This document shows, piece after piece, positions 35,698 through 43,644 of a DNA stretch of 64,000 bases. Source of the stretch: Candidatus Zixiibacteriota bacterium (GTDB taxonomy: Bacteria > Zixibacteria > MSB-5A5 > GN15 > PGXB01); NCBI GenBank assembly GCA_900498245.1, contig LS998015.1:919224-983223 (forward strand), written 5' to 3'. Position 1 is the stretch's first letter. Each line of letters begins with the position of its first letter. The notes beneath the pieces are model-generated. The model did not search any database. It was not told the DNA's origin and saw nothing but the letters and a program-made list of their open reading frames with translations. Position numbers and translations under genes: made by a program.

Positions 35698-36336
35698 TTA
35701 GGCCAGCCCCGGAAAGAGCTGCAGGAGGCCGCTGGAGATAAATTCAATCGAAATGGCGGTAAGAATCAGCCCCATCACACGGGTGGTGATATTTATTCCG
35801 GTCCGGCCCAAAACCCGGCTCATCGGTATCGCCAGGCGCATGGTCAGCCAGAGAAGTACCGCCGCCACCACGCAACTGGCCATCAGGATACCTTTGTGCC
35901 CCCAGCCCGGTACTTCCTGCGAATAGATAATTACCGTGCTTATCGCCCCCGGCCCCGCCAGAAGCGGCATTGCCATCGGCACTACGGCAATACTTTCTTT
36001 GTTCTCCGCCTCCTGATCCTCCTCGGGGGTGTGACGGGTCGGACTTTGCTGGGCGTGCATCATGGCGATACCAAGGAATAGAAGCAAGATCCCTCCGGCC
36101 ACCCGGAACGACGCCATACTGATTCCGAAAAAATGCAGGATGGTATTTCCGAAAATGCTCGATACTATCAGAATCACGGCCGTGGCCAGTGCCGCAATTC
36201 GGGCGATATGCTTGCGGTCCGAATCGGTATTATGGCCGGTAAGTCCCAGGAATACCGGGATAGCGCCGATCGGATCGATAATGACCAGAACCGCGACAAA
36301 GATTTTTATATAATCATTCCACTGGAGCATTTCCAT
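35698..36336 (-). CDS. MarC family integral membrane protein
   Basis: A 212-residue protein with six helices and the MarC blocks VLVIIDPIGAIPVFLGLT, FRVAGGILLLFLGIAMM, VPMAMPLLAGPGAISTVIIYS and GLILTAISIEFISSGL. MarC/UPF0056 proteins have no proven transport activity despite the old link to multidrug resistance. It is the last gene of the minus-strand group from 40.9 kb, 18 bases after the zinc-ribbon gene. Confidence 0.92.
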   Translation of the reverse strand: MEMLQWNDYIKIFVAVLVIIDPIGAIPVFLGLTGHNTDSDRKHIARIAALATAVILIVSSIFGNTILHFFGISMASFRVAGGILLLFLGIAMMHAQQSPTRHTPEEDQEAENKESIAVVPMAMPLLAGPGAISTVIIYSQEVPGWGHKGILMASCVVAAVLLWLTMRLAIPMSRVLGRTGINITTRVMGLILTAISIEFISSGLLQLFPGLA

Positions 36337-36354
36337 CGCGCAATCCCGTGCCGC

Positions 36355-36723
36355 TTACCCCATCCGGCTCTTGCCGAAACCGAGCACTTTCAGACAATGC
36401 GGGCAGAAATAAACCGTGTTGTCGGCGGAAATAAATGGAATCCCTTTGGTCCGGGTATAAATCTCATTGAGCGATGCCTCACAATGCGGACAGATCGGCA
36501 CAAGATCCTCGCGTTCGGCTAATTTGAATTCCGTTTTAGTCTGCTCCTGAACCGGCGATGGCCTGTGTTGAGCGCGAATCGACGGTGATTCGTCGGTTTC
36601 GGTGGCGAAATCGGGAACAGCCACCAGCGCCCCGCAATGGGGACAGGCCATGGTTTCGCCCCGTTTCAGATAGCCGCTTACTATCGGCTTGCGGCAGGTT
36701 GAACATTTGAATTTCAGACCCAC
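36355..36723 (-). CDS. Zinc-ribbon protein, unknown function
   Basis: A 122-residue soluble protein with several zinc-ribbon Cys pairs: CSTCRKPI...CPHCGA near the N-terminus and CPHCEASL...CPHCLK near the C-terminus, joined by a polar linker. It looks like a small bacterial double zinc ribbon. The gene follows panB by 18 bases. Nothing further can be inferred from sequence. Confidence 0.75.
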   Translation of the reverse strand: MGLKFKCSTCRKPIVSGYLKRGETMACPHCGALVAVPDFATETDESPSIRAQHRPSPVQEQTKTEFKLAEREDLVPICPHCEASLNEIYTRTKGIPFISADNTVYFCPHCLKVLGFGKSRMG

Positions 36724-36741
36724 AGCCTTTTCCTCCCTTAT

Positions 36742-37569
36742 CTATTCCTTTTTCAGGAATGATTCGTCGTCGTTCGGGTATGACCCGCTTCTGACATCGG
36801 CGACAAACTCCCGCGCCGCCTTCTCGATCAGAGGCGGCAGATCGACATAGCGGCGGACAAATTTCGGAGTATAGATATCATATAATCCCAGAATATCGTT
36901 TATCACCAGCACCTGCCCGTCGCAATCTTTGCCCGCCCCGATTCCGATAGTCGGAATATGAACCGCGTCAGTAATTTCCGTCGCCGTATCGGCCTGTATC
37001 AACTCCAGAACCATCGAGAACGCCCCGGCCTCTTCCAGCGCCTGCGCCGATTCGATCAGATACTGCCGCGATTTTTCCTGCCGTCCCTGCACTCTGGCTC
37101 CGCCGAAACGGTATATCGATTGCGGGGTCATTCCGATATGCCCCATCACCGGGATACCGCATTCGACTATCCGCTTGACCGTCCCGGCCATCTCGATGCC
37201 GCCTTCGAGTTTCACCGCCTCGGCGCTCGCCTCCCGGACAAATCTCCCGGCGTTGGTTATCGCCGTCTCCAGCGATGGTTGATACGACATGAACGGCATA
37301 TCGGCGATAACCAGCGCGTATTGCGTCGCCCGCGCCACTGCCCGCACATGCGCCAGCATCATTTCCATCGTCACCGGGTGCGTACTCTTTTCGCCGTACA
37401 CGACCATTCCGGCCGAATCGCCGACCAGAAGGGAATCGACTCCGGCCCTGTCCAGCGTCTTGGCCGTGAAAAAATCATAAGCGGTCAGGACAGCAATCTT
37501 TTCGCCCTTCGCTTTCTTATCGACAAAGCGAAGCACCGTCATTTTTTTGCGAATATTCGTATCTGCCAT
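36742..37569 (-). CDS. panB: 3-methyl-2-oxobutanoate hydroxymethyltransferase
   Basis: A 275-residue TIM-barrel enzyme of the pantothenate pathway that transfers a hydroxymethyl group from methylene-tetrahydrofolate to ketoisovalerate. Family blocks are clear: VLTAYDFFTAK, LLVGDSAGMVVYGEKSTHPVT, KLEGG, GHIGMTPQS and PTIGIGAGKDCDGQVLVINDILG. ATG at 37569 is preferred over TTG at 37575, because GGAG lies nine bases upstream. It uses a folate cofactor, which fits its place behind folB and folK. Confidence 0.95.
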   Translation of the reverse strand: MADTNIRKKMTVLRFVDKKAKGEKIAVLTAYDFFTAKTLDRAGVDSLLVGDSAGMVVYGEKSTHPVTMEMMLAHVRAVARATQYALVIADMPFMSYQPSLETAITNAGRFVREASAEAVKLEGGIEMAGTVKRIVECGIPVMGHIGMTPQSIYRFGGARVQGRQEKSRQYLIESAQALEEAGAFSMVLELIQADTATEITDAVHIPTIGIGAGKDCDGQVLVINDILGLYDIYTPKFVRRYVDLPPLIEKAAREFVADVRSGSYPNDDESFLKKE

Positions 37570-37571
37570 TT

Positions 37572-38213
37572 TCAATTACTCCCGGCCGGGGCGTAATATT
37601 TCTTCCCCGACACCGGCTTCTTTATTATCTCTACAATATTACGAAAATCATCGGAATTGTTAACAAAATCGATATCGTCGGTCTTGACCACCAGAAGCGG
37701 GCTCTCTTCATAATGAAAGAAGAAATAATTGAAGGCCTCGTTGAGTTGATTGAGATAGTCGTCGTCGATAGTCTTCTCGAACGCCAAATTGCGTTTGTGG
37801 ATCCGGCTCTTCAGAACCGGTGTGCTGGCCTGCAGATATATGGTCAGATCCGGCTTGGGGATATGGGCAATCAAGAGGGGAAGAATCTTCTCGTAAACCG
37901 TTAGTTCCGGTCCCGCCAGATTGACCGACGCAAATATATGATCGCGGGCAAACGAATAATCGGCGATAATTTTCTGGGCGAATAGATCATGCACCAGAAG
38001 TCCCTGCTGTTGCTGGTAGCGGGTCAGAAGAAAATACAATTGCGCCGAAAGCGCGAAGCGCTTCGGATTTTTGTAAAAATCGACCAGGAAAGGATTATTC
38101 ATCGCTTCATCCAGAAGCAATTCGGCGCCGATTTCGTCGGCCAGAAGCCGCGCCAAAGTCGTCTTACCGGCTCCGATTACGCCTTCAATGGCGATATATT
38201 TCGGTTCAGACAT
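37572..38213 (-). CDS. Deoxynucleoside kinase
   Basis: A 213-residue P-loop kinase with Walker A GVIGAGKTT at residues 10-18, the Glu/Asp region LLLDEAMNNPFLVDFY, YQQQQGLLVHD and the lid segment KRNLAFEKTIDDDYL. It matches the dNK/dGK family found next to folK in many FCB-group genomes. It phosphorylates deoxynucleosides for salvage; the specificity cannot be read from sequence. Its start overlaps the folK stop by eight bases. Confidence 0.9.
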   Translation of the reverse strand: MSEPKYIAIEGVIGAGKTTLARLLADEIGAELLLDEAMNNPFLVDFYKNPKRFALSAQLYFLLTRYQQQQGLLVHDLFAQKIIADYSFARDHIFASVNLAGPELTVYEKILPLLIAHIPKPDLTIYLQASTPVLKSRIHKRNLAFEKTIDDDYLNQLNEAFNYFFFHYEESPLLVVKTDDIDFVNNSDDFRNIVEIIKKPVSGKKYYAPAGSN

Positions 38214-38715
38214 TGCGGAATAAGTTGTCCTTATACAAAATCATCTGGGCCTGATCGCCGTCCCTGAGATAGGTCGCTACTTTTTCCCCCGTGACCGGAT
38301 GAATTAACTCCGGCTCGATCTGCAATAGCGGCACCAGAAAGAACGGGCGCATGGTCAATTTGCGGTGCGGCACCGAAAGACGCTCCGTTTCGATAACTTC
38401 CTTACCGAAAAGAAGGATATCGATATCGATCGTCCGCGGCTTGTATCCCCCCTTGTCGGCCCGTCCCAGTTTCTTTTCGATCAATTCAATCTGGTTGAGA
38501 AGTTCCAGCGGCCGATAAGCATAATCTCCTTTGGCCACCATGTTGAGAAAACCCGGAGCCGGTTCGGCCATTTCCATCGCCGGATTGATATATATCGGGG
38601 AGCATTCGATCAGTTCGAATCCTTCCATGGAGGCGATCATTTCGCAGGCCTTGCAGAGGTTGCCCTCCCGGTCGCCGAGATTAGAACCAAATGCGAGATA
38701 TACCGTGCTCTTCAT
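38206..38715 (-). CDS. folK: 2-amino-4-hydroxy-6-hydroxymethyldihydropteridine pyrophosphokinase
   Basis: A 169-residue HPPK. It starts VYLAFGSNLGDREGNL and contains the signature KLGRADKGGYKPRTIDIDILLFG with the two Mg-binding Asp (D-I-D-I), then VPHRKLTMRPFFLVPLLQI. It transfers pyrophosphate to the pterin made by FolB. It lies 15 bases downstream of folB and overlaps the deoxynucleoside kinase gene. Confidence 0.95.
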   Translation of the reverse strand: MKSTVYLAFGSNLGDREGNLCKACEMIASMEGFELIECSPIYINPAMEMAEPAPGFLNMVAKGDYAYRPLELLNQIELIEKKLGRADKGGYKPRTIDIDILLFGKEVIETERLSVPHRKLTMRPFFLVPLLQIEPELIHPVTGEKVATYLRDGDQAQMILYKDNLFRNV

Positions 38716-38729
38716 ATCTATCTCCTTCC

Positions 38730-39122
38730 TTAGTTCTTATTATCGGCAATTATCTTCGACGGGTCAGGTTGCTGGCGGCTGACTTCGATTTCGATATGTT
38801 CGATATTTCCCGCAATCGGAGGAATAATCTTGCGCACCCGCACCGTCACGTGAAAAACCGGAAAATCATTGAGTATCTCATTGGCCAGCGATACCGCCAG
38901 ACTCTCCACCAGCGAAAACGCTTTTCCTTCGACTATGCCTCGAATCTTCTGATAGACCGCTTCATAATCGACCGTATCTTTGAGCGAATCCGATTCCCCC
39001 GGCGGCGCCAGGTCGGTTTCCAGTTCGCAGTCCACTTCAAAACGCCGGCCTGTTTCCTTCTCGGCCGCCGTGACGCCGTGGTATCCGTAAAACACCATAT
39101 CTTTCAGTCTTATAACATCCAT
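38730..39122 (-). CDS. folB: Dihydroneopterin aldolase
   Basis: A 130-residue protein of the FolB family: MVFYGYHGVTAAEKETGRRFEVDCEL at the start, DTVDYEAVYQKIRGIVE in the middle and LVESLAVSLANEIL with the catalytic Glu region. It produces hydroxymethyldihydropterin, the FolK substrate. It starts three bases downstream of the aminotransferase-fold gene. Confidence 0.95.
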   Translation of the reverse strand: MDVIRLKDMVFYGYHGVTAAEKETGRRFEVDCELETDLAPPGESDSLKDTVDYEAVYQKIRGIVEGKAFSLVESLAVSLANEILNDFPVFHVTVRVRKIIPPIAGNIEHIEIEVSRQQPDPSKIIADNKN

Positions 39123-39124
39123 TG

Positions 39125-40291
39125 TTACTCCTCCCGGATTCCTTTTTTCAGTATATTTTTTCGCGTGACCCTTTCACCGGCTTTCCGATAATCGTCGGCC
39201 GATGCCGTCAGGGAGAGTCGCAGATACCCCTCGCCACTCTCGCCGAAAGCCGATCCGGGTAGAGTCAGGATTCTTCGACGGCGCAACATGGCCGCCGCAA
39301 AGGACGATGACTGCCGCCGGCGGGGAATCTTCAGCCAGACAAACGGCGCGCCGTCGCCGCTGACACACTTCCACCCGAGTCGATCGGCGACCTCCCGCGC
39401 CGCCAGCCGCGACTGCTGAACATTTTTCCGAATTTCCTTCAAAGCGGGGGAGGGGAAATTTTCCACCCCCTTAATGGCCAGATCGATCCAGCCCCGCGGA
39501 ATGAAATTCCCCGTGGCCCGGCCGATCGTCTCCAATCCGGAGATTATTTCCGATGACCCGACCGCGAATCCGAACGGCATCGGGGGAAGACCGAAAGCGA
39601 ACGGAATAGAGAAAACCTCGGCCGCCACCCGATCCCCGCCCGGTATCGCCAGAGGGGAGACATATTTGTCCGAGGTGAGCGAGCAATAAGCGGCGTCATT
39701 GACAATGAAAAGATTTTCTTTCGACGCCATCCGCACCAGTTCCTCCAGTTCCGTCTCATCGAGAATCGAACCGAGCGGATTGTGGGGGTTGTTGAGAATT
39801 ATTATATGCGCCGCTTTTCCCAGTCTTGCGGCGATCTTTTTCAATGATGGTTTATAATTGGTTTTTTCCGAAAGAGTATAAGAAACCGGCACCCCTCCCG
39901 CGCAGATAACATTCTTGCGATAGACCGGCAACCCCGGCTCGGGACACAAAACAATATCGCCGCTCTCCACGAATGCCAGGGAGAGATCAAGCATGATTCT
40001 GCGGATTCCATGGCCGAGATAAATTTCCCGCCGGGGATTGACTTTCAGCCCGCATTCCTTTTTCAGCCAGTCGGCCAGAATTCTTTTCAATTTGAGAAGT
40101 TCTTCACCCGATGCCATCTGCATGTCCGCCCCTGCCTGAGGAATATCACCCGGCCAGCGAAAGTGCCCCAGATCTATTATGGGGAGCCCTCTTTCCCGCG
40201 CCGCCATCGTCCGCTTGGGGAAATATTCCTCCGGATCGAACGGAAAATGATAAATCCGGTCGGCTTTATCGAGAATAACCTTCTTGATCAT
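39125..40291 (-). CDS. Class I/II aminotransferase-fold protein lacking the PLP lysine
   Basis: A 388-residue fold-type I protein resembling LL-diaminopimelate/aspartate aminotransferases: LGHGIRRIMLDL, CPEPGLPVYR, LNNPHNPLGS and NDAAYCSL are all recognisable. In these enzymes the segment S-[LF]-S-K-x-x-x-M-x-G-W-R-x-G-F-A-V-G holds the PLP lysine and a substrate Arg. Here it reads SIPFAFGLPPMPFGFAVG with equal length, giving Phe for Lys and Pro for Arg. The C-terminal carboxylate Arg (GYLRLSL) is kept. It is therefore predicted not to be a normal transaminase. It overlaps the aldolase gene by four bases and precedes folB. Confidence 0.85.
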   Translation of the reverse strand: MIKKVILDKADRIYHFPFDPEEYFPKRTMAARERGLPIIDLGHFRWPGDIPQAGADMQMASGEELLKLKRILADWLKKECGLKVNPRREIYLGHGIRRIMLDLSLAFVESGDIVLCPEPGLPVYRKNVICAGGVPVSYTLSEKTNYKPSLKKIAARLGKAAHIIILNNPHNPLGSILDETELEELVRMASKENLFIVNDAAYCSLTSDKYVSPLAIPGGDRVAAEVFSIPFAFGLPPMPFGFAVGSSEIISGLETIGRATGNFIPRGWIDLAIKGVENFPSPALKEIRKNVQQSRLAAREVADRLGWKCVSGDGAPFVWLKIPRRRQSSSFAAAMLRRRRILTLPGSAFGESGEGYLRLSLTASADDYRKAGERVTRKNILKKGIREE

Positions 40292-40935
40292 TCTGTTTCC
40301 CGCAACTTTGCCGTCCTGATTTTTTCCAGACGGCGGATTTCATTCTTGTCGAGAAAATTCAGTTTACCTTTGGTTTCGGCAATATAGATTATTTTGATAT
40401 AATGTTCAACCGTTTCCATCCGGTCATACGCCTCTTCCATATTTCGCCCGATTGTCAGGACTCCGTGATTCCTCAGAATGAATGCCTGACTCGTCTTGAT
40501 ATATTTCTCCAGCGCCTTCGGCACCATCTCCGTTCCCGGGGGAGCATATGCAATCAGTGAAATTTTCCCGACCGAAACAATGACTTCCGGCAAAATGCCT
40601 TCCGGAACCTTTCGTCCGGTTATCGAGAACGCCGTGGCAAAAGGGGGATGGGCGTGGCAACAGGCGGTTATTTCAGGACGATTTCTATAGACCGCCAGAT
40701 GCATCAACAATTCCGATGACGGCCGCCCTGATGACGATGTAATCTTCCCCTCGCGATCGACAACTACCATATCTTGGCCTGCCAGAAAACCTTTGGCTCT
40801 CCCGGCCGGGGTTACGACAATCGCGCCGCTTTTCAACCGGACAGAAAGGTTGCCGTCGGTTCCGGCGATAAATCCCTTTTCATAGATTCTTCGCCCATAT
40901 TTTACAAGGAGTTGTCGGGCTTCTGATTCCTTCAT
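40288..40935 (-). CDS. Class II aldolase/adducin family protein
   Basis: A 215-residue protein of the fuculose-/ribulose-phosphate aldolase family. Visible features are GFIAGTDGNLSVRL, the phosphate site SSGRPSSELLMHLAVY, zinc ligands in CCHAHPPFATAF and the later EHYIKI. It is likely a zinc-dependent sugar-phosphate aldolase, but the family also includes epimerases and dehydratases. It is the first gene of the minus-strand operon that continues into the aminotransferase-fold gene and folB. Confidence 0.88.
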   Translation of the reverse strand: MKESEARQLLVKYGRRIYEKGFIAGTDGNLSVRLKSGAIVVTPAGRAKGFLAGQDMVVVDREGKITSSSGRPSSELLMHLAVYRNRPEITACCHAHPPFATAFSITGRKVPEGILPEVIVSVGKISLIAYAPPGTEMVPKALEKYIKTSQAFILRNHGVLTIGRNMEEAYDRMETVEHYIKIIYIAETKGKLNFLDKNEIRRLEKIRTAKLRETE

Positions 40936-41122
40936 TGAGGTAAATCTAACCTAAACACGATTCAAAGTCAACGCCCTCGATTTTTGGCCGCCCCAATGTG
41001 ATTTTAAGCGGCGTGAAGTCGCTGCCGCCAAAGAATTTGGAAACAAGTGAACAATTTATCCGGTATAAACGTTAGAATGATGACAAAAATTAGTTGTCAA
41101 TTAAAAATTTATTAATTTTTGC

Positions 41123-41151
41123 TTGACACCTAAGTTTTTGCGGCGTATAAT
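41123..41151 (+). promoter_or_regulatory. Consensus sigma-70-type promoter of the HtrA gene
   Basis: TTGACA (41123-41128), a 17-base spacer and a perfect TATAAT (41146-41151). The expected transcript start is near 41158, 20 bases before the translation start at 41180. An in-frame TTG inside the -35 box is therefore not the gene start. Confidence 0.85.
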
Positions 41152-41179
41152 AAAAGGCTATATTGTTTGGAGGTGTCCC

Positions 41180-42679
41180 TTGAAAGGGAGGATTCATTTT
41201 CTCGCCGGGATTCCCGGCCGCTATATTTCTTTGGCCCTGGTGGCCGTCGTTTTTACCGTATTAGGGATAATACTGGCTTCCAACCTCGATCTTTCCCAGA
41301 AATCAATTGCCACTCCCACTACCGCGGCCAGCCCGACCTTCCCGGTCGTACAGACTACCGAGGGAGAGTTGCACTCTCCTTTTGTTCCGGTTGTCGAAAA
41401 AGTCAAAGATGCCGTGGTTAATATCGCTGCCGAAGTTCCTCAGCAGTACGGCAGCAATGATTTCTTTTATCATTTCTTCGGCATGCCCCAGGGACCGGCC
41501 TATTCTTACGGCTCCGGATTTTTCTTTCGCGCCGACGGCTATATCCTTACCAATAATCACGTCGTCAGCGGCGCCAGCAAAGTAATGGTACGGACCTCCA
41601 CCGGCTATCAGTACGAGGCCCAGGTGGTCGGGGCCGATCCGCAAACCGATCTGGCCGTCCTCAAAGTTAAACCGGAAGAAAAAATTACATATATCTCCTT
41701 CGGCAATTCCGATGAAATCAAAGTCGGCGATTGGGCGATTGCCATCGGGAACCCTTTCCCCCAGCAGGGTCTGGATAGGACTGTCACGGTGGGTGTCATT
41801 TCAGCCAAAGGTCGGACCAACCTTAATTTCGGCAACGAATCGCCCCGCTATCAGGATTATATTCAGACCGATGCTTCGATTAATCCCGGTAACTCCGGCG
41901 GTCCGCTTTTGGATCTCAAAGGTGAGGCGATTGGCGTCAATGCCGCCATTTCAACTCCCTCCGGCGGTTCGGTCGGTATCGGTTTTGCCGTGCCGATTAA
42001 TCTGGCCCGCGCCATTGTCCCTGACCTTATTGCCACCGGCCACATATCAACCGGCTGGCTGGGTATTTACATGTTCGATGTCTCTCAGGCCCAGGCCAAA
42101 CAACTCGGACTGGAAGCGGTGCGCGGCGTCTATATCGATTCCGTTTTTGCCGGTTCCCCGGCGGATCAGGCCGGCATCAAAAAAGGTGACGTCCTCACCA
42201 AATTCAATGGCCAGGATGTCAGCGATGGCGGCCAGTTGATGGCTCTTATTGCCACCGCTCCGAAAGATAAATCCTCGACCGTGGATTTGATTCGTGACGG
42301 TAAACATATCACGGTCACTCCGACTGTGGTCGATATGGAAACCTACGCCAAGGCCCATGAGTCGCAATTCCGCCGGGCCACCCCGGCGTCGATGGATTGG
42401 CTGGGCATGCAATTATTGACCTTTACTCCCGATATTGCCAATCAAATCGGCATTGATTATCTGCCGGGCGTACTGGTCAATCGGGTCGCGAGAAATTCCC
42501 GAGCCGATCAGGCCAATATTCATCCCGGCTCGATTATAACTTCGATCGATAACGTTGAAATAAAAAATCTGGATGATTTGAAACTGGAGATGCAAAGCCT
42601 CAAGGGAAGGAAATCTGCGATTCCTTTCCTGGTGGTTGATCCGTCCGGGTCAATAGAGTACAAGGCCATACGGCCGTAA
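41180..42679 (+). CDS. HtrA/DegP-type periplasmic serine protease
   Basis: A 499-residue protein with an N-terminal membrane anchor (about 15-33), a trypsin-like domain and two PDZ domains. The catalytic triad is visible: His in LTNNHVVSG, Asp in QTDLAVLKV and Ser in NPGNSGGPLL. PDZ1 contains IDSVFAGSPADQAGIKKGDVL; PDZ2 contains VNRVARNSRADQANIHPGSII. TTG at 41180 is the likely start, since GGAGGTG sits four bases upstream and the promoter lies just before it. It degrades or chaperones misfolded envelope proteins. The sigma factor gene follows. Confidence 0.93.
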   Translation: MKGRIHFLAGIPGRYISLALVAVVFTVLGIILASNLDLSQKSIATPTTAASPTFPVVQTTEGELHSPFVPVVEKVKDAVVNIAAEVPQQYGSNDFFYHFFGMPQGPAYSYGSGFFFRADGYILTNNHVVSGASKVMVRTSTGYQYEAQVVGADPQTDLAVLKVKPEEKITYISFGNSDEIKVGDWAIAIGNPFPQQGLDRTVTVGVISAKGRTNLNFGNESPRYQDYIQTDASINPGNSGGPLLDLKGEAIGVNAAISTPSGGSVGIGFAVPINLARAIVPDLIATGHISTGWLGIYMFDVSQAQAKQLGLEAVRGVYIDSVFAGSPADQAGIKKGDVLTKFNGQDVSDGGQLMALIATAPKDKSSTVDLIRDGKHITVTPTVVDMETYAKAHESQFRRATPASMDWLGMQLLTFTPDIANQIGIDYLPGVLVNRVARNSRADQANIHPGSIITSIDNVEIKNLDDLKLEMQSLKGRKSAIPFLVVDPSGSIEYKAIRP

Positions 42680-42740
42680 AAAAGGGGTGCTGGAATGGAA
42701 ACGCTTGTAGGCGTATTATCAATAGGAGTTGGAATTCATC

Positions 42741-43595
42741 GTGGCTAAACAATCTTTAAAGTACCGCGACGAAGACAGGTCCCTGGACCTGTACCTCCGT
42801 GAAATAGGGGAGACTCCCCTTATTCCCGCCGAGGAAGAAGTGCGATTGGCCAAACAAATCAGGCAAGGCAGCAAACAAGCCCTTGAATCCTTAACGAAGG
42901 CCAATCTCCGCTTTGTGGTCTCGGTGGCCAAGCAGTATCAGAACCAGGGTCTATCCCTGGCCGACCTTATCAACGAAGGGAATATCGGTCTTATCAAGGC
43001 GGCCAAACGGTTCGATGAAACCCGGGGATTCAAATTCATCAGTTATGCCGTCTGGTGGATAAGACAGGCCATCCTGCAGGCTCTGGCCGAGCAGAGCCGC
43101 ATTGTCCGTCTGCCCCTGAACCGGGTCGGGACTCTTCACAAAATCGGCAAGATATCCAGTTCGCTCGAGCAGGGTCTGGGGCGGGAGCCGTCCCCCGATG
43201 AAATCGCCCGGGAACTCGATCTATCGGAGATGGAAGTTTCCGATACTCTGAAAATCTCCAATTCGCATCTGTCGCTCGATGCCCCTTTTTCGGTTTCGGA
43301 GGATAATTCCCTCATCGATATCCTTGAGGATGAATTTCAGCCGGCGCCGGACGAGGAACTTCTCGATCAGTCGCTAAAACTGGAGATCGAAAAAGCGCTG
43401 GATACTCTCACGGCGCGCGAAGCCGAAGTTATCAGTCTCTATTTCGGACTGAATCATGAGAAGGCTCTCACGCTCGAGGAGATCGGGGCCCGCTTTTCTC
43501 TGACCCGCGAGCGGGTCCGGCAGATAAAGGAGAAGGCGATCCGTCGCCTCCGTCACGCCTCCCGCAGCCGCTCCTTACGGGCCTATTTGAATTAA
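42741..43595 (+). CDS. rpoD: RNA polymerase sigma-70 factor, short RpoD type
   Basis: A 284-residue sigma factor with regions 1.2 to 4.2 but without region 1.1: [14 protein letters not shown], region 2 ([15 protein letters not shown]...[15 protein letters not shown]), region 3 ([14 protein letters not shown]) and region 4 helix-turn-helix ([29 protein letters not shown]). This size is typical of the primary sigma factor of Bacteroidetes and relatives. Whether it is the housekeeping factor or a paralogue cannot be decided here. GTG at 42741 gives the usual [14 protein letters not shown] start. Confidence 0.9.
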   Translation: MAKQSLKYRDEDRSLDLYLREIGETPLIPAEEEVRLAKQIRQGSKQALESLTKANLRFVVSVAKQYQNQGLSLADLINEGNIGLIKAAKRFDETRGFKFISYAVWWIRQAILQALAEQSRIVRLPLNRVGTLHKIGKISSSLEQGLGREPSPDEIARELDLSEMEVSDTLKISNSHLSLDAPFSVSEDNSLIDILEDEFQPAPDEELLDQSLKLEIEKALDTLTAREAEVISLYFGLNHEKALTLEEIGARFSLTRERVRQIKEKAIRRLRHASRSRSLRAYLN

Positions 43596-43617
43596 TTTAT
43601 TTTGCTGCTATTTTGAG

Positions 43618-43644
43618 GGGAATCCGATTGGATTCCCTTTTTTT
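43618..43644 (+). terminator. Rho-independent terminator after the sigma factor gene
   Basis: Perfect arms GGGAATCC / GGATTCCC with loop GATT and seven T. It ends exactly where the convergent glycosyltransferase gene stops. Confidence 0.92.

Noticed and set aside
41123-41179. An upstream in-frame TTG that would lengthen HtrA by 19 residues.
   Set aside because: It is part of the -35 box, so it would precede the transcription start.
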